Source of the DNA: Streptosporangiaceae bacterium
Lineage (GTDB): Bacteria > Actinomycetota > Actinomycetes > Streptosporangiales > Streptosporangiaceae
Direction: 5' to 3'
Assembly: GCA_030040475.1 (NCBI GenBank)
Contig: JASHTQ010000192.1
Location: 1 to 11,287, forward strand
Length of the DNA: 11,287 nucleotides
The position numbers were made by a program, and so were the translations under genes. The notes under the pieces were generated by a model, which saw only the letters and a program-made list of their open reading frames with translations, made no database searches and was not told where the DNA came from. Numbering within the stretch: the first letter of the stretch is position 1; every line of letters begins with the position of its first letter. This document shows positions 6,175-11,287 of the stretch, in pieces.

Positions 6175-8610
6175 GTGACATCCCAGCAGCTAGAGCCGGT
6201 CCGGGTGGAGGACCATCTCGAGCGGAGAATCCGCAAGCCGGTCGACCTGCTGCGCTGCACCACCTCCTGCATCGAGATAGTCGCGCTCGCGGTGGCAGGC
6301 GTCGCGGCCAGCGCGACGACGACCGGCGTGGAGACCGACATCGTCGCGGCGAGCAACAGCTTGCCGCACGCCCTGCTCGACACGGCGCCTACCCTGGCGC
6401 TGTTCGCGATCCTCATCATCCCGGTGGCCCTTGCCGTCCGCCAGCTCGTCCGGCACCAGGGACAGCGCCTCGCCGAGGCGGTGGGCACCGGCATCATCGC
6501 CTTCGCCGCGGCGGCCATCGTCAACGAGGCGCTGCGGCGCGCGTTCGCTGCCAGGCTTTACGACGCGATCATCATGGCGCGCCCGGATACGAGCCATGTC
6601 TCGGCGCTCGACCCGTACCTGGCCGGCCTTGTCGCCTACGCGACGATCATCGGCCTGTCCGGGCGGCCGGGCTGGCGGAACGCCCTGTGGATCGCCGTCG
6701 GCGTCTACGCGATCGTGCACCTGGCGGCTGCGCACACGACGATCTTGTCGTTCCTCATCACGGTTCTCGTCGGCCGCGCGATCGGCCTCGCCGTCCGGTA
6801 CGCGGCGGGCTCCCAGTCCCAGCGCCCCAGCGCGACCGACATCGCGGCCGCGCTGACCACCGCGGGCCAGCAGGTCGTGGCGATGAGCCGCATCTGGCCC
6901 GCCGGGCGTCACACTCCGACGGGTTCCGTAGCAGCGCTGCACGGCCGCAACGCCCCCAGGGGCGAGGGGTCGCGCCACTACGCCGCGACGGCCGGCGATG
7001 GCGGCCATCTGGACGTCGCCGTCTACGACCGTGACCAGCAGGCGGCCGGGGCGGTCTACCGGCTGTACCGGTCGATACTGCTGCGCGGTCAGGTGTCCCG
7101 CGGCGCCCCGCTGTCCATGGAGAGGACGGTGGAGCATCGCGCGCTGCTCAGCTACGCGGCCGTGGACGCCGATGCCCCCACGCCGATCCTGCGCGCGGTG
7201 GTCCCGGCGGGTCCCGAGGCCCTCGTGCTCGCCTACGACCACCACGAGGGCGCCACCCTGGCGGACTTCACCGATGTCACCGACGCCGAACTCGCCGATG
7301 TCTGGGACGCCGTCCACCAGCTGCACGCGCACCGGGTTACCCACCGCTCGCTCACCGCCGACCGCATCATGCTCACCGACGACGGGAAGATCATGCTGCT
7401 CAACCCGGGCGACGGTGACATAGCAGCCAGCGACCTGCAGATTCGTCTCGACGTGGCGCAGCTCATCGCCGAGCTGGCGCTCATCGTCGGGCCGGACCGG
7501 GCCGCCGACCTGGCACTGAAGAAGGCCGGCGCGGGCGAGCTCGTCGCGGTCGTGCCGCTGCTGCAGCGGGTGGCGCTGGCCCGGTCCACCAGGGCGCAGC
7601 TGCGCCGCCACCGCGACGTGCTGCCCGCGCTGCGCAAGAAGCTGCTGGCCGCCGTGCCAGGCGGCGAGGTCGCCCCGGTCCAGCTGGAACGCATCAGGCT
7701 CCGAACCCTGGTCACGCTGGTCGCCACCGTCGCCGCGTCGTACCTGCTCGCGGGCGAGCTCGCCCGGGCCAGCCTCGGCAACGTGCTGCGGCAGGCGGAC
7801 TGGCGCTGGGGCATCGTCGGGCTCGCCCTGTCCGCGGCGACCTACGTCGGCGCGACGCTGTCGCTGACCGGGTTCGTCGCCGAGCGGCTGACGTTCTTGC
7901 GCACCCTGCTGGCCCAGCTGGCCGCGTCGTTCGTCACCCTGGTCACGCCCGCCGCCGTCGGCGGGGTCGCGCTCAACCTGCGCTACCTGCAGCGCAGGAA
8001 GATCCCGAACGCGGACGCGGTGGCCAGCGTCGGCGTGGCCCAGGTGGCCGCCTTCGTCCTGCACGTGCTCCTGCTCATCGTGTTCGTCGCCGTCGCGGGA
8101 GCCGCCGCCCGGCACCCGTTTTCGCCGCCGACCTGGTCTTACTTCGTGCTCGCCGGGCTCGTCGCGGCGGCCATCGTGGTGGTGGCAGTGCCCGCGGGAC
8201 GGCGGCTGCTGCGGGCCAGGGTCGCGCCGATCTTCAGCCAGGTGCTGCCGCGGCTGCTCGAGGTCGCGCAGCAGCCGCGCAAGCTCGCCCAGGGGATCGG
8301 CGGCTCGCTGCTGCTCGACCTGTCCTACATCTGCTGCCTGGCCGCCTGCGCCCGCGCGTTCGGCGGCTCGGTGGCCTTCGCCAGCGTCGCCGTGGTCTAC
8401 CTGACAGGCAGCGCGCTCGGCTCCATCATCCCCACCCCCGGCGGCCTCGGTGCCGTGGAGGCGGTGCTGACCACCGGGCTGATCGCCACCGGCATGCACG
8501 GCACGATCGCGGCCAGCGCCGTGCTCCTGTTCCGGCTGCTGACCTTCTGGCTCCCCGTCCCCTTCGGCTGGGTCGCGCTGAGCTACCTAGAACGCAAGCA
8601 GGCCCTCTGA
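6175..8610 (+). CDS. Large membrane protein: N-terminal helices, degenerate kinase domain, LPG-synthase-type flippase domain
   Basis: An 811-residue protein in three parts. Residues 1-210 hold about six hydrophobic helices (28-48, 70-90, 103-120, 146-162, 168-186, 188-208). Residues 265-485 are a cytoplasmic kinase-like fold: VAVYDRDQQAAG (281-292), a helix pair, then HRVTHRSLTADRIML (386-400) and KIMLLNPGDGD (405-415). The HRD and DFG motifs are replaced by HRS and NPG, so catalysis is unlikely. Residues 505-811 are the lysylphosphatidylglycerol-synthase transmembrane/UPF0104 domain, with TPAAVGGVALNLRYLQRR (591-608) and PTPGGLGAVEAVLTTGL (753-769). Such domains are linked to moving lipids or lipid-linked sugars across the membrane, but there is no aminoacyl-transferase domain as in MprF. 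The GTG at 6175 has no Shine-Dalgarno; CACTAT at 6163-6168 is spaced for a leaderless transcript starting at the GTG, a weak inference. Similar three-part proteins are known, without a firm function, in other actinomycetes. Confidence 0.85.
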   Translation: MTSQQLEPVRVEDHLERRIRKPVDLLRCTTSCIEIVALAVAGVAASATTTGVETDIVAASNSLPHALLDTAPTLALFAILIIPVALAVRQLVRHQGQRLAEAVGTGIIAFAAAAIVNEALRRAFAARLYDAIIMARPDTSHVSALDPYLAGLVAYATIIGLSGRPGWRNALWIAVGVYAIVHLAAAHTTILSFLITVLVGRAIGLAVRYAAGSQSQRPSATDIAAALTTAGQQVVAMSRIWPAGRHTPTGSVAALHGRNAPRGEGSRHYAATAGDGGHLDVAVYDRDQQAAGAVYRLYRSILLRGQVSRGAPLSMERTVEHRALLSYAAVDADAPTPILRAVVPAGPEALVLAYDHHEGATLADFTDVTDAELADVWDAVHQLHAHRVTHRSLTADRIMLTDDGKIMLLNPGDGDIAASDLQIRLDVAQLIAELALIVGPDRAADLALKKAGAGELVAVVPLLQRVALARSTRAQLRRHRDVLPALRKKLLAAVPGGEVAPVQLERIRLRTLVTLVATVAASYLLAGELARASLGNVLRQADWRWGIVGLALSAATYVGATLSLTGFVAERLTFLRTLLAQLAASFVTLVTPAAVGGVALNLRYLQRRKIPNADAVASVGVAQVAAFVLHVLLLIVFVAVAGAAARHPFSPPTWSYFVLAGLVAAAIVVVAVPAGRRLLRARVAPIFSQVLPRLLEVAQQPRKLAQGIGGSLLLDLSYICCLAACARAFGGSVAFASVAVVYLTGSALGSIIPTPGGLGAVEAVLTTGLIATGMHGTIAASAVLLFRLLTFWLPVPFGWVALSYLERKQAL

Positions 8611-8891
8611 CTACCTGGCCCCGGAAATATCGGAGTGGATCCGGGCTTTGGGGCAGAAAATGTGCACTTCCCGGTGTCGGTGCGGCGGGGTCTGCGATGC
8701 CATGCCCCTTCCCGGTCATCACCCGCGCCACTCCAGCCCCTGGCGGGACAAGGGCGGGCTAGCCGAATGGGGCGCGTGGGTCACAACCCCCGTCTATCGG
8801 GGCCTGGGGGACACGCACCCCATCTCTTCGCTCCCGTACGGGGCCTCTGTGGCACACAAACCCCGTTACGAGCGCGTCAGCACATAGGGCC

Positions 8892-9000
8892 GTCACGAAA
8901 TATGTGACCCAGAACCTAGCCGGCATCCGTCGGTATCTGCTGGGTCGCGTCACCGGCCTACCCGGGGAAACCGGGTCAGACGACGAACGTTGATGAACGT
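8892..9000 (+). other. Cluster of predicted stems, candidate structured leader RNA or operator array
   Basis: Four stems occur in about 110 bases: GTCAC/GTGAC around a 7-base A/T-rich centre (8892-8908); GACCCAG (8906-8912) with CTGGGTC (8940-8946); ACCCGG (8960-8965) with CCGGGT (8971-8976) closing a GGAAA loop; and ACGTT (8987-8991) with AACGT (8996-9000) closing GATG. The first two overlap at 8906-8908 and so would be alternatives. This resembles a regulatory RNA, but I could not match it to a riboswitch class by its conserved cores. Confidence 0.35.
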
Positions 9001-9116
9001 GGCTTCTGGGAAATAAATGGGAGAGGTACCGCTCACGGGGCCAGTGTGACAGCCGGTGCCGGCCCACCCGCGCCTCGCCGACCTGGCATCCGCCCCGCAG
9101 AACGCCGCGAAGGAGG

Positions 9117-9143
9117 TTGCCCGCCGCCACTACCGGGTAGCGT
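9117..9143 (+). promoter_or_regulatory. Possible promoter for the SGNH hydrolase gene
   Basis: TTGCCC (9117-9122) and TAGCGT (9138-9143) resemble -35 and -10 elements with a 15-base spacer, shorter than ideal. Transcription would begin near 9150, about 25 bases before the ATG at 9175, which supports that ATG as the gene's real start. Confidence 0.3.
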
Positions 9144-9174
9144 AAACAGCGATGGCTACGTGGTTCCCGGGGGC

Positions 9175-9392
9175 ATGACATCTCTTCCTTCCTTCGACTG
9201 ACCCTGAAACTAACCCGTATCGCCGGCTTCTATCTCGTCGTCTTTTTCGTCGTCACGGTCGGCTCGATCTGGCTGTCGCTGCAGGTCACGCCGCTGCAGA
9301 CGGTCTCGGCCGCGGGCCAGACCGCCCGGGTCGGGGCGGCCGCCCCGAGCCTGAGCCTGGAAGGTCCCGGCGAGCTCGACCTGTTCGGCCAG
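9175..9392 (+). other. Coding 5' extension of the SGNH hydrolase gene, out of frame with its ATG
   Basis: The SGNH frame is open from 9141, but has no ATG, GTG or TTG before 9393. Yet from about 9198 it encodes a plausible N-terminus: basic LTLKLTR, then a membrane helix GFYLVVFFVVTVGSIWLS (from 9225), then an extracytoplasmic stretch. The ATG at 9175 reads only MTSLPSFD and stops at 9199-9201. One more CTTC unit in the tract at 9184-9195 would join them as MTSLPSFLRLTLKLTRIAGF. The helix also gives the right topology: three helices put the catalytic domain outside the cell. Either the gene is switched off or broken here, the read has a repeat-length error, or a non-standard CTG (9198 or 9204) is used. 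Confidence 0.7.
9184..9195 (+). repeat. (CTTC)3 tetranucleotide repeat at the start of the SGNH gene
   Basis: Three perfect CTTC units begin three codons after the ATG at 9175. Tetranucleotide tracts near a start codon change length by slipped-strand pairing and shift the frame. Counting frames, 4 units (or 1) place the ATG in frame with the downstream hydrolase; 3 units, as here, do not. Confidence 0.85.
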
Positions 9393-10628
9393 GTGATGCC
9401 GACCAAGCCGCAGTTCGAGGGGCCGATCCGCCCGCTGCTGCAGCTCACCCACATCACGATCGACAAGCAGGTCACCCAGCTGCTGCGATCGGACAACCCG
9501 CGCGAGCTCGAGCTGAACCTGTCCCAGCAGCTGGCGCAGGGCTGGACGCACTACTTCGAGTGGGAGGTGCTGATCGCCGCGGGCTTCGCCGTCGTCGCGC
9601 TGATCGCGGTGGCCGGCATCCGCAAGCAGTCGTACCCGAACATGGCGAAGACCGTGGTGGCCGGCCTGGCCGTGCTCCTCATCGTCAACGTCGGCGGCGT
9701 CCTGCTGACGGCGTCGAGCACGCCGAGGGTGCTGCGCAGCGTCAAGACCCTCGATGACCTGGTCGGCACCGACCCGCTGCAGCCGACGCCGCAGAGCGTG
9801 GCGAAGCCGCTGCCCGGCGTGCAGGCGGTCGTCATCGGCGACTCGACCGCGGCGGCGATGGGCAACCCGGTCCCGGGCAATGCCAGCGCGCTCGACCGGG
9901 CCTGCGGCCGCAGCAACGAGTCCTACGCCGCGGACCTGGCCACGGTGAACGACTGGAACGTGCTGAACCTTGCCTGCAGCGGCGCGACCATCCAGAACGG
10001 CCTGCAGGGCGCCCAGGTGCTGCCCGACGGCCAGGTGGCGCCTCCCCAGCTGGTCGAGCTCGAGCAGGCCACGCACGCCAAGGTGATCATCGTCAGCATC
10101 GGCGCGGACGACGTGCAGTGGTCGATCATGACCCGGCTGTGCGCGGCCAGCACCGTCTGCAACGACAAGGTCTCCGCGGCGTACTTCAACGAGCAGATCG
10201 CCGCCTTCACCCGCAGCTACTACCAGCTCCTGCTCGACCTCGCCGAGCTGCCGGGTGCACCGGCCGTCCTGGTCAACGAGTACTACTCGCCGTTCGGCTC
10301 CAGCATCGGCTGCCTGAGCAGCTACGGCCTCACCCAGGCCAAGGAGAGGGTGCTGGCCTCCCGCCTCGCCCAGCTCAACGCCGTGCTCGCCCAGGGCGCG
10401 CAGACATTCGGCTTCGGCGTGGTGGAACCGTCCTTCGCCGGCCACGAGCTGTGCACGCAGGACCCCTACGTGCAGGGTCCCGGCGATCCGGCCCCGCTGC
10501 ACCCCAACGCGGCGGGCGAGCTCGCGATCGCGCTGGCCGACCAGCAGGCGCTGCCCGCGGCCGAGGGCCTGGTCCCCGGCCCCGCCGCCACCGCGAGCCC
10601 GAGCACCGACAGCGCCGGGACCGACTAA
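9393..10628 (+). CDS. Membrane-anchored SGNH hydrolase, SEST-like (true start lies upstream of 9393)
   Basis: The longest frame with a usual start codon is 411 residues from the GTG at 9393, but coding extends upstream to about 9190 (see the extension entry). Numbering from 9393, helices lie at 57-76 and 84-106, joined by a basic turn (IRKQSYPN), which puts the C-terminal domain outside the cell. Residues 140-390 are an SGNH esterase/lipase domain: block I VVIGDSTAAAMG with nucleophile Ser151; block II ACSGAT (194-199) with the oxyanion Gly; block III IGADD (236-240), where Asp replaces the usual Asn; block V LHPNAAGE with His370. No Asp sits three residues before His370, as in SEST-type Ser-His dyad enzymes of streptomycetes. 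Cysteines 171/195, 250/256 and 307/354 could form three disulfides, as expected for a secreted domain. The ending is a Pro/Ala/Ser-rich tail. Substrate unknown; cell-envelope or lipid esters are likely. Its stop overlaps that of the convergent LLM gene. Confidence 0.88.
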   Translation: MMPTKPQFEGPIRPLLQLTHITIDKQVTQLLRSDNPRELELNLSQQLAQGWTHYFEWEVLIAAGFAVVALIAVAGIRKQSYPNMAKTVVAGLAVLLIVNVGGVLLTASSTPRVLRSVKTLDDLVGTDPLQPTPQSVAKPLPGVQAVVIGDSTAAAMGNPVPGNASALDRACGRSNESYAADLATVNDWNVLNLACSGATIQNGLQGAQVLPDGQVAPPQLVELEQATHAKVIIVSIGADDVQWSIMTRLCAASTVCNDKVSAAYFNEQIAAFTRSYYQLLLDLAELPGAPAVLVNEYYSPFGSSIGCLSSYGLTQAKERVLASRLAQLNAVLAQGAQTFGFGVVEPSFAGHELCTQDPYVQGPGDPAPLHPNAAGELAIALADQQALPAAEGLVPGPAATASPSTDSAGTD

Positions 10629-11287
10629 GCGCCGGATAACCGCAGCGCGGGAATGATCTCCTTGCCGTACGCCGCGAGCGTCTGCGGCTCCTGGTCGTGC
10701 ATCAGGTAGAGGGCGAACTGATCCGCGCCCGCCTCGGCCAGCTCGCGCAGCCGCTCCACGTGCGCCGACGCCGGGCCGACCAGGCAGAACCTGTCCACGA
10801 TCTCGTCGGGTACGAAGTCCACCGACGGGTTGTCCGCCTTGCCGTGGTGCGCGTAGTCGTAGCCCTGGCGCCCGGCGATGTAGTCGGTCAGCGCCCGCGG
10901 CACCGGCCCGTCCGTGCCGTACCTGGCGACCAGGTCCGCGACGTGGTTGCCCACCATGCCGCCGAACCACCGCAGCTGCTCCCGCTGGTGCGCCACGTCG
11001 TCCCCGACGTAGGCGGGCGCGGCCACGCACATGGTGATCGCGTCCGGGTCGCGCCCGGCCTCCTTCGCCGCCGAGCGCACCGCGCCGATCGTCCACCTGG
11101 CGATGTCGGGGTCGGCGGTCTGCAGGATGAACCCGTCGGCCTGCTCGCCGGTGAGCTTGAGCGCCTTCGGGCCGTAGCCCGCCATCCAGATCTCCAGCCT
11201 GCCGTCGCGCACCCACGGGATGCGCAGCGGCTGGCCGTGGTGGATCACCTCGCGCCCCTCGGCCAGGCCCTTGATCACCGTCATCGC
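10625..11287 (-). CDS. F420-dependent LLM-class oxidoreductase, C-terminal part (5' end outside window)
   Basis: The C-terminal 220 residues of a luciferase-like monooxygenase-family flavin/F420 oxidoreductase. The frame runs past the right edge. The residue before MTVIKGLAEGR is Ala, as expected inside the family helix (AM.VI..LAEGR), so the Met at 11284 is internal. WMAGYGPKALKLTGEQADGF and IVDRFCLVGPASAHVERLR are typical of the LLM barrel. The pattern recalls the TIGR03842 subgroup of actinobacterial F420-dependent LLM proteins, from memory and not searched. The N-terminal half, holding most of the cofactor and substrate contacts, is not visible. The stop codon TAG (10627-10625) overlaps the TAA of the convergent SGNH gene, and no terminator hairpin was seen between them. 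Confidence 0.9.
   Translation of the reverse strand, partial: AMTVIKGLAEGREVIHHGQPLRIPWVRDGRLEIWMAGYGPKALKLTGEQADGFILQTADPDIARWTIGAVRSAAKEAGRDPDAITMCVAAPAYVGDDVAHQREQLRWFGGMVGNHVADLVARYGTDGPVPRALTDYIAGRQGYDYAHHGKADNPSVDFVPDEIVDRFCLVGPASAHVERLRELAEAGADQFALYLMHDQEPQTLAAYGKEIIPALRLSGA

Larger units (their letters stand above)
8611..9174. other. 560-base non-coding region with short hairpins and repeated motifs
   Basis: No frame here shows coding character; the open stretches on both strands are Arg/Pro/Ser-rich and have no ribosome site. Base composition is visibly less GC-biased than in the genes. Right after the stop of the 6175-8610 gene, CCCGGA (8620-8625) and TCCGGG (8640-8645) may form a weak terminator. 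Further in are inverted repeats CCCCG/CGGGG (8788-8802) and the palindrome CCCGTACGGG (8833-8842). Three related motifs CACAACCCC, CACGCACCCC and CACAAACCCC lie near 8782, 8812 and 8855. Then follow several stems at 8892-9000 and a promoter-like element at 9117-9143. An AAGGAGG at 9110-9116 is not followed by a usable frame (stop at 9138). Confidence 0.6.

Noticed and set aside
6190..8499. A 769-codon minus-strand frame opposite the pseudokinase-flippase gene
   Set aside because: Low-complexity Arg/Gly/Asp composition; antisense shadow of the plus-strand gene.
8892..8908. CRP-type operator from GTCAC/GTGAC halves
   Set aside because: The half-sites point the wrong way (TCAC...GTGA, not GTGA...TCAC), so a CRP site is not supported.
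8892..9060. c-di-AMP (ydaO), cobalamin or glycine riboswitch before the SGNH gene
   Set aside because: The stems are suggestive, but the conserved cores of these classes (such as the ydaO GGGGUGAAUC and CAGCUAACC segments, or the B12 box) are not present.
8759..9181. A 140-codon minus-strand frame in the non-coding region (and a 90-codon plus-strand frame at 8635-8907)
   Set aside because: No ribosome site, no family pattern, and the region carries inverted repeats and promoter-like elements instead of codon bias.
9184..9201. Programmed -1 ribosomal frameshift to join the ATG at 9175 with the SGNH frame
   Set aside because: The direction would be right, but there is no X XXY YYZ slippery heptamer and no adjacent strong stem.
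9210..11216. A 668-codon open frame on the minus strand opposite the SGNH gene and overlapping the LLM gene
   Set aside because: It is antisense to two genes with clear family motifs, its residues are Arg/Gly/Asp-rich, and it has no recognisable domain. It is a shadow of the strong codon bias in GC-rich DNA.
11282..11284. ATG at 11284 as the start of the LLM-class gene
   Set aside because: The frame continues to the window edge, and the preceding Ala fits the conserved family helix, so this Met is internal.

Overview
The window is very GC-rich. Two genes belong to deazaflavin (F420) families, there is a tricorn protease, an LspA with a Pro/Ala-rich N-terminus and a secreted SEST-type SGNH hydrolase. 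Together these point to an actinomycete (Actinomycetota) chromosome; the species cannot be told from the sequence. No rRNA, tRNA, CRISPR array, insertion sequence or phage gene was seen.

Layout. (1) 1-2300, plus strand: the 3' part of a tricorn-type protease gene, cut by the window edge, then lspA (signal peptidase II). The junction is a C-rich low-complexity tract that gives one protein a Pro-rich tail and the other an Ala/Pro-rich head. (2) 2337-2376: a strong 12+4 bp hairpin between convergent lspA and a LysE-type exporter gene. (3) 2390-5628, minus strand, in transcription order: arylamine N-acetyltransferase, a truncated cupin, a VOC N-terminal relic, an LldD-like FMN alpha-hydroxy-acid dehydrogenase/oxidase, and the LysE-type exporter. 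Between the cupin and the LldD-like gene (4321-4640) lie debris of two VOC genes on opposite strands. A 19-20 bp tandem repeat lies between the LldD-like gene and the exporter. (4) 5718-8610, plus strand: a Ddn-like deazaflavin-dependent protein, then a large membrane protein with a degenerate kinase domain inside a flippase-like (LPG-synthase TM/UPF0104) architecture. (5) 8611-9174: a 560-base non-coding region with repeated motifs and several short hairpins. (6) 9175-10628: a membrane-anchored SGNH hydrolase whose coding sequence clearly begins before its first usual start codon. The ATG at 9175 is out of frame by exactly one unit of a CTTC tetranucleotide repeat. (7) 10625-11287, minus strand: the C-terminal part of an F420-dependent LLM-class oxidoreductase, cut by the window edge and convergent with the SGNH gene with overlapping stop codons.

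Most genes look like independent housekeeping or accessory functions, not one pathway. The best second looks are the CTTC repeat that would switch the SGNH hydrolase between frames, the gene graveyard at 4321-4640, the pseudokinase-flippase fusion, and the structured, repeat-bearing non-coding region before the SGNH gene.
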